In this document: in pieces, positions 23,720 to 36,674 of the stretch | Layout of the letters: each line of letters starts with the position of its first letter | Position numbering within the stretch: the stretch's first letter is position 1 | NCBI GenBank assembly: GCA_033961575.1 | Contig: CM066734.1 | Span: forward strand, 79,360,001 to 79,424,000 | Direction of reading: 5' to 3' | Origin: Aselliscus stoliczkanus | Taxonomy: Eukaryota > Chordata > Mammalia > Chiroptera > Hipposideridae | Length of the DNA: 64,000 nucleotides | Notes under the pieces: model-generated | Told to the model about the DNA's origin: nothing | The model's input: the letters and a program-made list of their open reading frames with translations, nothing else | Databases searched by the model: none | Made by a program: the position numbers and the translations under genes

Positions 23720-25260
23720 TTTAATGGCAGCTGAGAAGGGCCAAGTTGGTTGTTTAATGTGAAAGGGATTTAATATTGAAAATTAGATTTTTGCTAAACA
23801 ATTCTAAGGCACAAGACTAGCCATCCAGAAAGGATCTCTAGAACAATCCACAGAACTGATTCACCTGCAGCAACTTCTGCCCTGATCAGGAAGTTGAGGA
23901 CTCAGGGAATCTCTGCTTGAACTTCTCTGTATAGAACATACCACCATCCATTCCATAATCCAAGAATCAGGAAACCAACACTTAAAAAATGGTGGCCACA
24001 GGTGCAGACTGCTTCAGCCATAATCCATGATAGCAAAAGGGGTGCCTGTGCTCTGCCTCTCACCAGTCATGTGATCCATTAAGACCTCTGTGCCAGCAAT
24101 GATGGAAAGACAAACATATCACAACAAAACAAACCACTCCCTCCACAATAAAGCTTGGTAGCAAATATGTTGCCTCACTTCCCCACCTAGTAACATACAC
24201 AAGACATAAATGAGTATGCTACATCCTGCTCACCCAGTCCAAACATGATGTCATCAATTCACTGTACTAGTGTAAAATGCCCTGGGAATGGTGAGATCAT
24301 CAGAGTTTCTCCAGACTAAATTATGGCTCTGAGTGAGATAGATGCTATAATTGTGGGGGAAAATGGCGAGAGTATACTGCTTCCCTGTCAGTTGCAAACA
24401 AGCAGATTCTGTTATGCACAAAGTAGCAGTACAAGAAAAAAAAAATGCATTCATTATATCTGCAGCCATATATTAGATGTAACCACCAATGAAAAGATCA
24501 TGTCTCTACAAGAGCAGCTCCCATTGGTGTCACCACCAGAGCACATTTTCTATAACTTATATTGTATTTCATTTCCTAGGTTCTACCTGTCCTATGTATG
24601 ACAAATGGGCAATTTACATGAGGATATAACAGAGATCAACACCACTGCTTTTTTCACACCTCTGATAGTAACATTAATCTTTCTGATGCCCCTGTAGATT
24701 TTGCTTTCAATTTGCTCTTTCTATGGGGAAGAAAAACTTCAGGGGCTTCTTCTTGGCTCCTCCTACCATAATAAACATCATTCAATGATTAAGAAAAACA
24801 ATATTAGCTTTCTGCCTGGAATAAATATGCAAACACCCAGGAATATAGGATCTATTCATGGAACCACTGTCCTCACTACAGTTTGAAACAGACCCAGGCC
24901 CATTTTCTGTTTATCCCCTGATCTCCATGTGCCCCCAGTCAAATTGGTAGGCCACATTGGCATTACAGATGCTTCGAGATTAGTGCCAGGCTAATGCCAG
25001 CATCTGTGGACACCTACAATGTCTTGTATGATACTTTTCTTTCCCCAGTACAAAAATTTCCTGTAAATTGGCCCACAGGAATTTTGGGGCAATGGCTAGG
25101 AGGAAAATGTGCTTATGAATTGAAAGTAATTTCTCATGTGTGCCCAAATTCTCCTTCATTCAAAGTTTCGCACCTATAAACTAACTAATGCCCCAGAAAT
25201 TGGAAAGAAGCTATGAATCTACAATGGACATTTCCATTAAGACTCTGCTCATTAGACCTA
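23720..25260 (+). other. unexplained 1.5-kb block, less AT-rich than its flanks
   Basis: A continuous stretch with better codon-like composition than its surroundings, including plus-strand open frames at 24323-24601, 24701-24886 and 24994-25179. None shows a domain I can name, and the frames are separated by stops. It reads like the remains of an old element rather than host exons: I found no convincing splice-site-bounded frame. Strand is given as plus only because the longest consecutive frames are there. Confidence 0.35.
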
Positions 25261-26389
25261 GTGTTGTTTTTTAGTTGTTGTTTGTTTTTTCTCTCTGTGT
25301 AGCTCACATTCAATATTAAGGGTTATTAATCAATTTTATTGACAAAGACCCTTGTAATTGATTTACTGATCAATTAACCCTTAACAAAGATTAATGTGGA
25401 TCAAAATATTATGATAATTGGGCCTGTTGTCTATTACATAATCATTCCTCCCTTGCCGTGGGGTTTAAGTGCCACTACTTGTCTATTTAAGCACCTTGTT
25501 GAATCGTTCACCTAGAAAATGAAAGGTACTATTATCCTTTTTAAAAAAATTAAAGACATAAGTATATATACATGAGTGAATCTGATAATGAGCTTATATA
25601 AACAGAGAGAAGCAGGAGTGTGTTTCAGACCATGGAAGAGATACTCAAGAGACTGTGAGAAATACATGCTTCAAAAAGAAAGAAAATGCTAGAAGATCCT
25701 GAGAAAATCATTTACATAAATGGTGTACAAGTGAATGTCAAGAATGCTGCAATTATAGAGTCAAATGAAATGAAATCTTACTAACTAACAAAGCAAACCT
25801 GCACCACACTAAGGAGACACATTTTTTAGACAAATGCTGCAGGAAAGATGCAAAGATCTGTAGCTTAGTTTCCATAGTAATTAGTTTTCATATAGTGCTA
25901 AACAGGGTGTTGATGTTTTATAGTGGGGGTGATGGCAATGATTGTAGAAATAATGCACATCTTGCAAGTCACAAACTTCTGGAAATTAACTGAGTGACCT
26001 CTAGTGACAGCCAGGAAAGTATATGCTGTAGAAAACCTATGACCTTCCCATAATGCACTATTTTTTCAAAGACCTTCATCTCTAGAAACTTCAAGGCATG
26101 TTGTTCAGTGTTCATTGGAATTTGTAATTATGTTATCTTGTCACCTTTACTTTGCCAGATCCTGACTTACATAACTGTTAAAGAATACCTTATTAAAATA
26201 AGAGGATTTAATATTCCTGAAGACAACAGGAAACAATTGAGGGAAATCTGGTAAATGGTAAAAATAATCTAACTTGTATATTAATAAAGATAATTTTGGC
26301 AGAGTGTGGTAGGATGGATTCCAGGTGGTCACAAAAGGACGAACATATGAAATCACTTAAAAGCTAACAAAGGTAATCTAAGTAAGAAA
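25261..26389. other. unassigned AT-rich DNA
   Basis: No gene or nameable repeat seen. Confidence 0.55.
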
Positions 26390-27415
26390 TTTAAGTCCTG
26401 AGAAAGAAGGGGGTAGATTTGAAAAATATTTAATAGGTTGATTTAGTAGATTCAATGAGTGATTGAAATGGTGGCATTTTGAAGAAAGAAATCTAGAATG
26501 ATTACCAGTTTACCGTCCTAAGTAACTGGCATGAGGGTGGTGACATTTATGAAGATTGGCAACATGATAAGCATAAAGAAAAACACCTCTCCTTAATTTG
26601 TTGTTTTCCCCTCTACACTCTGGGGTGTTTGTTTCCATTCATACTCGCATGGTCATAGATTAATTTAGTGGGAGGGAAAACTGAAGGGAGCTTTACTGAG
26701 GAAGCAGCTAAGTGATAAGAAATCAGAGTATAGAGGAGAATAAAATGACTTTTACCAGAATACTGTTACTTGGAATAGTTTTGAGCCTCTTGGAGAAAAG
26801 CATGGGTAAAGGACCAAGGAGACTCTCTAAGCCTAGGGCACAAAAAGAAATATTTTATGGACTGTGGTAGCTTAGTGAGTCACAGGGTTGGGAAAGAAAG
26901 ACCAATCTCAGCACACCTTAGCAGTATGTTATACCATTTATGCCAGGAGGACTGAAACATGTAGCAGCACTGGAGAAAAAAATCATAATAACTATACTGC
27001 CAATTTCACGGTTGGCAGGAGCAACCGTGATTCTCCAAACAGCATTGTAGGCATCTCCCAAGAAGAATGATCACACATGCTCATGTTAGCTGCATAAGTT
27101 AGGATATTGTACATATTTAGGAAGAGTCTCTCTATCTACCACCAGGAAATACTTATGGTATAGGACTGACATTCAATGTGTAAACATTTGGAAAATTTAA
27201 ATTTAAGGGAAGAGAAAGAGTTCAGATTAGACATGTATTTAATTTTAAGATAACAGCAGATTATCTGAGTGGAGGCCTTTCATTGCTTTGAATTTTATGA
27301 TACTGACTTGGGCTGACAGTGTAGAAAGAGAAACTTTGGGGAATGATGATGTTTGGGACTAAATGTAGAGGTCATTCAACAGAGACAATATGGAACTCTG
27401 AGGAACACTGACATC
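26390..27415 (-). mobile_element. L2 LINE fragments, antisense (interrupted)
   Basis: 26390-26580 reads as the reverse complement of the L2 ORF 3' part (words such as TTTAGTAGATTCAATGAGTG and CCGTCCTAAGTAACTGG). 27350-27415 (GAGGTCATTCAACAGAG, GGAACTCTGAGGAACAC) continues in the same direction. The 26580-27180 middle is not clearly L2 and may be a later insertion. Confidence 0.45.
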
Positions 27416-28301
27416 ATCACAATTTCTAAGAGTAGATTTTTTAATCTATATTTTAAAACATAATTTTAATAGAATTGAGAATTTAAATTATTTGAAGATT
27501 TTTTTTCTTAAATATAAATTTTTTAGCTTCACTGTTTGATCTTCTAATAATGTATGAGGTTAATTTGTAGCAATATATTTTATATTGTATATCAAATATA
27601 TCTTAGTGGGTATTTCTGGGACCCAGGAAATCAGAGGTTTAGTGTCTCCTTGGAGACCTAGATGTAAGAAGGCTGAAATAGAAATGGGAGTGAAAATCAT
27701 ATATTGTGATCTGTCTCTCTCTTGCTCTCCTCATTTTTTCTCCATCCCTTTGAATCCTGATCTCATCTCCTTACACACAGGTGAGAATACTCATCACACT
27801 TTGCCTCTCTCTTTGGGGAATTTAGAGAATTCTAGGTAGCTAGACTGGCTTTATATGCATGGTTCCGAAATTACAAGAAAGGCCTTCTAACACCAGTTGA
27901 TAGACCTCTAAAATTGATTTAGGATAAGACAATATACTTTCATTTTTTAGTAGGATAGGCTCAATACAAACATCTCTGAAAGTGGGAACACAGGACTTAA
28001 CCATGTAGTAATATGCAAAGACTGATATTAGAATGTAGAGTTAATGCAAGGACACTTGACAAAAGAATAACCAAAGAAGTTGTTTTGACATACCTCAAAA
28101 TTATACCATTATTTCCAGATACATAAGTACTCCTTGACACTTCCAAAGAGTATTCGAACATCTTCTGAGAAAGCTGAGGCAGGACACCAATGTCATTAAC
28201 CATTCTTTATGAAGGTCACTAAAATTTAGAACCACCCTGAATACTAGGCAGAATTTTAGTTTACAGGAGAAATGGGTTATTTACATTTAAGTCTTGAGAA
28301 A
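27416..28301. other. unassigned DNA
   Basis: No gene recognised. The open frame at 27585-27839 shows no domain. Confidence 0.55.
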
Positions 28302-28303
28302 TA

Positions 28304-28382
28304 TTGGGTTGTCAGAAAAGTCATGATGCATTTTTGCAACGAAAACCAGAAAAAATACGTCATGACTTTTCCAACAACCCGA
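28304..28382. mobile_element. 79-bp palindromic mariner MITE, copy 2
   Basis: TA at 28302-28303, then TTGGGTTGTCAGAAAAGTCA through CATGACTTTTCCAACAACCC and TA at 28383-28384. The arms are inverted repeats. The first 37 bases are very close to the left end of the mariner at 54866, including the ATGATGCAT and TTTGCAAC words. Confidence 0.92.
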
Positions 28383-28607
28383 TATTTCAGGAATTAGTTT
28401 AGCACTCCTGAGAAATATTTTGGAGATAATTTTCAACTTAAAAACTATTTTACACTGCAGAAAATCTTCATTTGAGTTTCTCTTTGTGGGCGGTCAAATA
28501 TGCCTTCTACATTTGAGAAAGTCTTTATCCAGTTTCACATTGCAAAATATTAGCCTTGAAAATGACCAAAGACTCCTCAGATGTATGCTTTATGTATGCT
28601 TTACTGT

Positions 28608-28850
28608 GGTTAAGAACTCAGTCACCAGAGTCAGATGGACCTAGATTGAATCCTGGCTTCATCAAGTATTATAATTTGTTTGGAAAACATGCTAAACCTT
28701 TTTTTTAAGCTCCAGTTTCCTAAGCTGTAAAATGGAAAGAAAACTTGTATCTCAAATGGCTATAGTGAGGTTCGAAGCAAATATAATAGAAAATTTTTTG
28801 GCACATATGAAGCATGCAATAAATATTAACTACCATTGTCAACAATGCTC
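28608..28850 (+). mobile_element. MIR SINE, near full length
   Basis: Starts GTGGTTAAGAACTCAGTC, then GAGTCAGATGGACCTAGATT, CCAGTTTCCTAAGCTGTAA and AAATGGAAAG, ending GCAATAAATATTAAC. The order of the tRNA-like head, core and L2-like tail is right for MIR in sense orientation. Confidence 0.8.
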
Positions 28851-31509
28851 GCTACTTTGATTTTATTTTCTATTTTTACAATTTCCTAAAATGACAGTTT
28901 CACAGGCGGCATAATCTGGACGTGAGTACAGGGAACAAAGAAAAATCTATAAACAAAGAGTAGAAGCCAACGGAGGAAAATATTTACAGGAAAATGTGGT
29001 AATACTTGAAAATATGTAACTTTCAAAAAAGATCATATTAGTTTATTGAAAATTAGACACATTTAGAATCACTCATATTATAGCTTTTCCACCAAAGGAT
29101 AGAAATAATCAATGATGTCAGGAAACTAGCTCTTGCAAACCTGTGATATCAAATTGATGTAATTAGACTTTTAAATACCTCATTATTCATATGCGTTAAC
29201 ATGAAAATCTTATACTAATGTACTTAGTTTTCATAATATACTATTTGGAAAAAATAATGCAAATTTTCTGTTTTTATTTTAACACCTTTAATCTAATTTC
29301 AGTCCCTGTAGTAGAGAGCTGTAAAATTAAAACTGAAAACTACTCCTTTCTTGTTTCTATTTTTAGGTGAACAAAAAGAGTGTATTTTTAGTACAACTTA
29401 TTTGAGCAAATTCCTCTGCAGGACATTGATAATTCTAGCATACAGTCTCAAGCACAAAGATACCTTGAAAAAAATTTATTTTTTTAGTGTTCTACGGCCC
29501 TTTGACATAGTTTGGCATGATCTGTCTAAGAAATAGTCACCATGTGTCCTTTTTCATCAAAGTTGCCTGCTCTACGCAAATGGCTTATAAAGTTAGTCTG
29601 AAATAAATCTTTTGGTAGAAATTGTCATATCCTAAAAGGAATCTATTAATAGTACTGGGGGAAACATTACATTCTCCTTTACCTTTAACTTAATAACTAG
29701 AATCTTCTATATTCATCACCATCATTATGTTTTCCCTCTCTGGCTGGTTGCCATTCAAATATGCCTCAGAAAAAATTGTCATCCAGTTTCATTTTCTGTG
29801 AGAAAACACTATACAACCTCTATCTTCTGCAACTAAATTCTCTTTTCAAAAGCTTGAATTATATCCTTTTTCCTTTCTTTCGGTATGCTTCTTGAACACT
29901 GCCTTCATAAGAGCATTGAAACCTATCATAAAGCACTTTGTTTATGCCCATCCAGATACACAATCTAGAAGAAGTCATAACCTTGGCAAATCTGCTCCTT
30001 TTTTGACCGGTATTGTGTCTTCAACTCAGGTTTTATTTTTTCCCCTAAGTACCCATCATAGCATAGCTTTTTATTGTATTTTATTTTATTTCTCTTTTTG
30101 TAGAACTCAGTTACTATGGCTTTGTTCTCGGACCAGTAGTATGTGGATGGGACTTTTGCTTATTCTACAGGATAAGTGCAGACAACATTCATCCTCTGTT
30201 TAAGAATTCCAAAATGACAAAAACTCAGTAACTTCTGCTGTTTTTTTTTTTTAAAATAGTTTCTGTCCAGGATTTCATGACACTATTTTACATTCCCTTT
30301 TCAGTATCTTTACTTTGTGACAGCTGTCTTATTCCATTAAACTCTCTCTTTGATTCTGCCAACCTAAGAATGTTTTCTTTGTACCACTGGAATTGATGAC
30401 TTATCATTTATCTGATTGTGTAATGATTTTTTTATGTTTATCTTGTCTGTCATACAACCCCACCCTCCACCCCCCATCATTGGTTTCCTTTACTCAATAG
30501 TGTTTCTAATATAAGCAATCATGCCACTGCAACGATTTATTTCTTGGCCGTTACTCTTTCAGTGTTGTTGACACTACTCTAACTTTCCCTGCAAGAATTA
30601 TCAATGGGAAGCATAATTTTTAAGACATGCTGATAAAATCAATTTAAGAAAAACAAGATTATGGCTCTAATGATTTTCTCAATATCTTGCTAATTTCTCA
30701 TGTTGTCACTTTTGTGTAAAACACAGGAATCCATATTTCATAAAACAAGTAACATTGACTTTGTAGTGACTTTGAACAACTGACTCAATTTCTTTTTGCC
30801 TCTGATTTCATATTTTGCACATGATAATATAGGACTACTTAAAAAATTCATTTGCATTAATTCAAATCCAATGCTGTAAAAAAATTGGGAGAGTTCAGAC
30901 ACAAATTGAGCTAATCTGTTTCTTTGATTTGAAGGGAAATTTCCAGAAAGTGGCCAAAGTAAACACTTCACTGAAACCTTTAATCAGATTAATAGTATTT
31001 TACCATTAATGAACTACTGCTTAAATGTACAGATTTATATTATATCCTCCAAGTAACGTTTGTTCTTTCTCAAGTTTGATGTGAGAAAAATTTCCTCATT
31101 CATCAATTGAGAAGAGTTTAGGTCCTTAATTTTAATGATGATTATTATGTTAAAGTACTGAAGAAAATTAGAGAAATCTATAAAAATAGTTTTCCATTTT
31201 GTTGCTTTTAACTACATAACAACCTCAGTAATAATTTACTGCATATTTTTTTGTTATAATTATAAAGTTTGATTTTAATGTATAAATTATGAAGGAAACT
31301 AAAAATCATTTGCAATATCACCAAATGTCACTGAATATTTATGACAGGAAATTAGAAGTCACATTAATTTCTCTCTCTATGCTAATTCTATCTTTAGTAA
31401 TAAGATGAATAATGCTCTTGAACTGAACTATTTTATTAACTCTTATAATAATGACTAAAGATAACTAACTCAATTGGAACTTTCCATTAAACTCAGTCCT
31501 TGTTTGTTT
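28851..31509. other. unassigned AT-rich DNA
   Basis: About 2.7 kb. Nothing I can name. The open frame at 29892-30203 (103 codons) has no recognisable motif and no supporting features. Confidence 0.55.
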
Positions 31510-32000
31510 GTTTTTATTTATTCATTCACCAGTTACTTATTGGACTCTGACGTTAAGCCAAATATTGAGATAGAAAATGGGAATAGGAAAACATATTAGT
31601 GTTATGTCTAACTCAATCACTCATATTCTGTTGAGTTGACATAAATATAAGTGAATATCATGCTGTGATGAATGTCATAATACCAGTATGATAGAAACAT
31701 TGTAATGTATCACAAAGGAGTGTTATCATAGAGAAGTTGATATTGGTCCTGGACTTTATTAAATAAGTAGAATTCTACCAGACAGAATAAAGTAACACCA
31801 GAGGCCAAAGTAAGAACACAGAGGTGTAAAAGCATATGATAGATTTGAGTGTTGTAAGTACTGGCACCTACAACATGCATGATTAGTTTTAGTAGAGGAT
31901 GGGGCTGGAAAAGAAGCTTAAGATAACATTATTCAAGGAATTGACTAGCATGCTTAAACATTTTAGATTTTGTTTCATTGAAAATGAAAAGTCCATAGGT
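31510..32000 (-). mobile_element. L2 LINE 3' end, antisense (candidate)
   Basis: Begins with TTTATTTATTCATTCACC, the reverse complement of the L2 terminal TGAATGA-type tail, and runs on with TTACTTATTGGACTC and, further in, CATTTTAGATTTTGTTTC. Order and direction fit L2, but divergence is high. Confidence 0.5.
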
Positions 32001-32189
32001 TATCCAAATTCTCAGAAGAGCATATAGTGCACTCAAGATTTGACTCCTGACAACTTCTTCAGTCTAATTGCCTAGATTCACCAGTAAGTAATATATATTT
32101 TAGGCATCTTTAACTGATTATTGTTCTCCAACACATCTGTGGCTTTACATATCCTGAATATTATGGTTGTAACCTGTTTTCCTTTCTCT

Positions 32190-32440
32190 CCTGGGCTCTT
32201 TTTTACTTGGATAATTCCTACTCTGTCTTCAAATCTCAGAGTACACATCACACACTCCAGGAAAAGTTGACCAATTTTAATAGATTGTGTTTTTTTCCTG
32301 TTAAGTTCTTTAGCAATAAGCATATCTCTATCAAATTCATGATATATTATATTTATGTTTTTTCCCTCTTTTATCAATCAGTGGGCTAGTTGAGGACAAA
32401 GATTTTGATTGGTGTCAAAAGCTCTTCATACAATGAATAT
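32190..32440 (+). mobile_element. L2-like fragment (candidate)
   Basis: TACTCTGTCTTCAAATCTCAG followed by a run ending GTTGAGGACAAAGATTTTG resembles the L2 3' UTR in sense orientation. Weak. Confidence 0.35.
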
Positions 32441-32459
32441 ATAGCACCTTAACCAAGTA

Positions 32460-32998
32460 ATTAAGGTGAACCTGACCAGTAATATGGCAGACAGACCTCA
32501 TGTACCCCATTATAGGAAAAACTGAGAAGAGCACATCACTTCTTCAGTACTCTTGCAAAAATGCACACCTGATCTAATCATTAAAGGGCATTATGCCAAC
32601 CAAATTGAGAGGCATTCTGCCAAATACCTGATCTTCAAAATGTCAAGATCATATAAAACAAAGAAAGACTGAGGAATTGTCACAGATTGGAGGAGACTAG
32701 AAAAAAGCAGACATAACGACTATATGCAATGTGAAATCTTGGATTGGATCCTAGAACAAGGAAAAAAGAAAAAAAAACTATACATATTAGTAGGAAAACT
32801 AGTGAAATTTGAGTAAAGTCTATAGTTTAGTTAAGAGTATTGTACCAATATTAATTTCTTAGTTATTATAATTCTATGAATATGTAAGATGATAATAGGG
32901 AAAAGCTGGTTGAGAGATTTATGGGAATTCTACTACTCTATTCAACTTTTCTGCAAATCTAAAAGTATATCAAAATAAAAAAAGTAAAAGGAGTTTCT
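32460..32998 (+). mobile_element. old L1 3' UTR
   Basis: The terminal block TTAGTTAAGAGTATTGTACC, ATATGTAAGATG, GGGAAAAGCTGG, CAACTTTTCTGCAAATCT and AAAATAAAAAAAG is in the order of the 3' UTR of middle-aged to old L1 subfamilies. It ends in an A-rich tail at about 32990. Confidence 0.55.
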
Positions 32999-33231
32999 TA
33001 AATACTTGTTAAATGAATAAATTATCGAGGAGTGTTTTTTTGATCTGGAATCCCTATTTCCTGTTCTATATTTCTGAATGGTATTTATTGAAAGCGTAGT
33101 GTACAACTTGCACAAAGGTACTCAGAAATCTCTTAATAACAGATGAATAACAACCATTACACCTGTAGTTTAGTGTGCTATTTGAAAAAGAAAACATTTC
33201 AATGAAATGTAGATTAATACAGGGTATTATA

Positions 33232-33794
33232 CAGGGTCTGAAAATTAAATTCGCAAACTTGTTGCAATGATGTTGCTAACCTTTTTTGATATCAGAGGGA
33301 TTATTCATTATGAATTTGTACCAACTGGCCAAACAGTTAACCAAATTTACTCTTCGGAAGTGCTGAAAAGGCTATGTGAAAAAGTTAGATGATCTGAACT
33401 TTTCGCCAACAATTCAAGGCTTTGTATCACAAAAATGCACCAGCTCACACAGAGGGAATGAGGGAGGTTTTAGCCAGGAAACAAAGAACTATATTGGAAC
33501 ACCCTTCCTACTCACCTGATTTGGCCCCCAATGACTGCTTTCTTTATCCAAAGATAAAGGACATATTCAAAGGAAGATATTTTGATGACATTCAGGACAT
33601 TAAGGGTAATATGACAACAGCTCTGATGGCCTATCCAGAAAGAGTTCCAAAATTGCTTCAAAGGGTGGACTAGGTGCTGGCATCAGTGTATAGCTTCCCA
33701 AGGGGAGTACTTTGAAGATGACCGTGGTGAGATTTCACAATGAGGTATATAGCATTTTTTCTAGGATAAGTTCACGAGCTTAATTTCGACCTCA
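33232..33794 (+). mobile_element. internally deleted mariner, copy 2 (family 2)
   Basis: A 563-bp element with TA on both sides (33230-33231 and 33795-33796). The left end CAGGGTCTGAAAATTAAATT and the reverse complement of the right end TGAGGTCGAAATTAAGC are inverted termini. The internal structure equals that of 8563-9129: the left terminus is joined to the transposase catalytic half. The frame opening at ATG 33270 stays open longer than in copy 1, then hits TGA near 33389. After a frameshift a second frame at 33422-33673 holds HKNAPAHT (the second catalytic Asp replaced by Lys) and SPDLAPNDCF (third Asp kept). Not functional. Confidence 0.88.
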
Positions 33795-33796
33795 TA

Positions 33797-34889
33797 TATA
33801 TGTAATCCATTTGCTCATATTTTAATTTCCTGGTGAGTTTTTGTGTTCGGGTGCTACATATGTAGTTTTACCTTAATATCCTTTATTAATATCAAATTAA
33901 TAAATGTTGCATAATGCTAGGTAGCAATGAAGAAGCCATAATATCATGAAATGATTTCATTTTTTCACAGAAGGAGCTTTATTGTGTAACTTTTGAAGGA
34001 TAAATTTCCCGTGAATGTCAATCATGAAAGTTCTCAACAAACACATTTCTGTGTAACCAAACCACTGTGCAGGAAACAAACCAAAGATGTAGTTTCTGCC
34101 TTCAAAACATTATTTTTAAAGAAATAATTCAAAATATAATACAGGGACACAGCGTTTTTGAAATTATACTTCACAGAGAGCAAAAACAATATCTTGTGAT
34201 ATTTAGTAAATCAAAACTTCAAGATTAAAAATGCACTTGCAAAACATCTATAAACGTTGTAAAGTTCAGATTTATTAATGATTCCATCTTATTCTAGACT
34301 ATTTGACTATTTTGGGGTTTTGTGACTGTAACGTGTGTAAACCCAGCTTGTAGAAGCTAAAGGTCACTCTCTGTGTTGTTTCATTTTCAAAGACTAGTTG
34401 ACAAATAAAATATTGTACACAGATTTAAATATTCCATTAGATATGTAAGGGAAAAAAGGTTAACATAAGCATTTAGAAGTGAAAAAAAAGGTTGAATTTA
34501 CCAAGGTCTTCTTCTTATATGTCATAACTTATTAAGGCCAATGTATATTTCAGCTCATTTTCAACTTCTGCTTCTCTTAAGGTTTTAAATTTCTCTTGTT
34601 TATTTTTTAAACTATACCATTCACTTAAAATCTGGTGTTTGTCTACAATCTAAAGTTCACTCAAATTAAGGTCTGTCCTATTTATGAGGAATAGAAATTG
34701 GGAGACAGGATTTCCCATGTGCACTCTCTGCCACAGTATGTGACTCCCCTATGAAAAGAAAAGGACCTGATATCTCACTAGCAACCTTTTAAAGTGAAAG
34801 ATTTTGCTAAGCTTCCATGAAGGTTAGTCCTCCTTGTCATACAACTATTTGTTTGAGTACAAAGAAATTGTGTCTCTCTTCAAATATCC
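33797..34889. other. unassigned AT-rich DNA
   Basis: No gene or nameable repeat seen over about 1.1 kb. Confidence 0.55.
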
Positions 34890-35600
34890 CTACTTCTTTT
34901 TTTTCAATTTGATTTAATTGTGCTAAGAATACTTAATATGAGATCTACCCTCTTAACAAATTTTTGAACAAACAATACATTATTGTTGACTATAGATAGG
35001 TACAATCTTGTATAGCAGATCTCTAGAGACTATACATCTTACTTATCTGAAAATGCGTGCCTGTTGATTAGTTAACTCCCCATTTCTACCTAGTCCAGGC
35101 CCCTGGAAACCACCATTCCATTCTTTGATTGTGAGATTTTGACTATTTTAGATTCTTAGTATAAGTGAAATCATGTAGTATTTGTCTTTCTGTAACTAGC
35201 TTATTTCTCTTAGCATAATGTCCTCTAGGTTTATACATATTTTCACATTTCAGAATTTTCTTCTTTTTTAAGGTTGAATAGTATTTCATTGTATGTATAT
35301 ACTACATTTTCTTTATTCACCTGTTAATGGGCATTTATGTAGTTTTCACTTCTTGACTATTGTGAATAGTGCCCCAATGATGTGTGAATGCTATCTCTAC
35401 CAAATCCTGATTTGAATTCTTATGAATAAATACCAAGAAATGAGATTGTTAGGTTGTATGCTAGTTCTGTTGTTTTTAATTATTTGAGGAATGTCCATAC
35501 TGTTTTTCATAGTGGCTACAAGAATTTGCATTCCCATCAACAGTGCACAATTATTCTGATTTCTCCACAGCTTCGCCAACACTTGATGTTTTCTTTGTTT
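34890..35600 (-). mobile_element. older L1, antisense, 3' part (split element, piece 1)
   Basis: The reverse complement of an L1 3' UTR and ORF2 C-terminus. Landmarks in plus-strand text are CCCTGGAAACCACCATTCC, GTATTTCATTGTATGTATAT, TTCTTGACTATTGTGAATAG and CCACAGCTTCGCCAACACTT. It stops at CAACACTTGATGTTTTC. The continuation expected next in L1 (a 'TAATAGCCATTCTGACAG' word) is found 7.7 kb away at 43294, so this L1 was split by a later insertion. Confidence 0.82.
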
Positions 35601-35816
35601 ATTTTTTCTGGTTACAATTGACATTCAATATAATTTTTATCAATATCAGATATATAGCACAGTGGTTAGACATGATATAATTTATGCAGTGATGCCCTTG
35701 ATTTGTCTAGTGCCCACCTGGGAATATACATAGTTGTTGTAACATTATTGACTATAGTCTCTATGCTATACTTTACATCCCCATGACTATTTTGTAACTA
35801 CCAATTTATATTTCTT

Positions 35817-36234
35817 TTTTTTTTTTTTAAAGATTTTATTGGGGAATTGGCGGAGGGGAACAGCATTGGGGAATCGGAGAAGGGGAACAGACAAGTTGCT
35901 GTCTTTTTGTTCTTCAGTTTAGTTGCGGAGGATGTTGCTTCACTGTTGGTATCGTCATTGCGCTCTTCCGGTTGCTGGCCTCTGGATGTCGCTCACCGTG
36001 GCTATTGGCAGCTCATGCTTGGCTGCCAGCCACTCACGCTGGCTGTGGGCCACTCACTGTAGCCTATGGCAGCCCACTGCAGCCCACACCATCACCGGGG
36101 CTCGCACAGCCCAGCTCCAGGTGGAGCTGTTGTTAGCTGTAGAGGGCAGTGTCACTGGCCCTCATGTGGGATCCGAACCGGGGCCGCTGGCATCCCAAAA
36201 CCAGCGCTTAACCAATGCGCCACTCGGCCGGCCC
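35817..36234 (-). mobile_element. long tRNA-headed SINE (type A-long) in the L1 3' UTR
   Basis: A 418-bp reverse-orientation SINE with a perfect 16-bp target duplication CCAATTTATATTTCTT at 35801-35816 and 36235-36250. Tail text: AAAGATTTTATTGGGG. Head: CCAATGCGCCACTCGGCC with a B-box complement (GGATCCGAACCGGGG). Closely similar to 901-1313 and 63581-64000. Because the duplication is perfect it is probably young. Confidence 0.95.
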
Positions 36235-36528
36235 CCAATTTATATTTCTTAATCCCTTCACCTTTTTTACCCATCTCCCCAACCATCCTCCCCTCTGGTA
36301 ACCATCTGTTTGTTCTTAGTATCTATAAATCTGTTTCTGTTTTTGTTTGTTCATTTATTATGTTCTTTATATTCCACATATAAGTGAGATCATATGGTGT
36401 TTGTCTTTCTCAGTCTGTCCTACTTCACTTAGTATAATACCCTCTAGGTCCATCCATGTTGTTGCAAATGGTAAGATTTTTTTTTTTTTTATGACTAATA
36501 GCTATATATATATACATGGAGGGGTGAG

Positions 36529-36529
<1 letters not shown>

Positions 36530-36574
<45 letters not shown>
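36530..36574. repeat. (TA)n microsatellite inside L1 ORF2
   Basis: A run of TA repeats expanded within the C-terminal part of the L1 ORF2 remains, preceded by a shorter TATATA patch at 36502-36513. Confidence 0.95.
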
Positions 36575-36577
<3 letters not shown>

Positions 36578-36674
36578 GTCTTTATCTAATCATCTATTGA
36601 TGGGCACTTGGATTGCTTCCGTGTCTTGACTATTGTAAGTAGTGCTGCAGTGAACATAGGTGTGTATATATCTT

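Noticed and set aside
29892..30203. 103-codon plus-strand frame
   Set aside because: No recognisable motif, no codon bias visible by eye and no neighbouring exon-like features.
33422..33673. Domesticated transposase gene (SETMAR-like exaptation)
   Set aside because: The frame is a fragment of the deleted mariner, the second catalytic aspartate is replaced, and there is no upstream exon or fusion partner. The mariner at 54866 is also full of stops.
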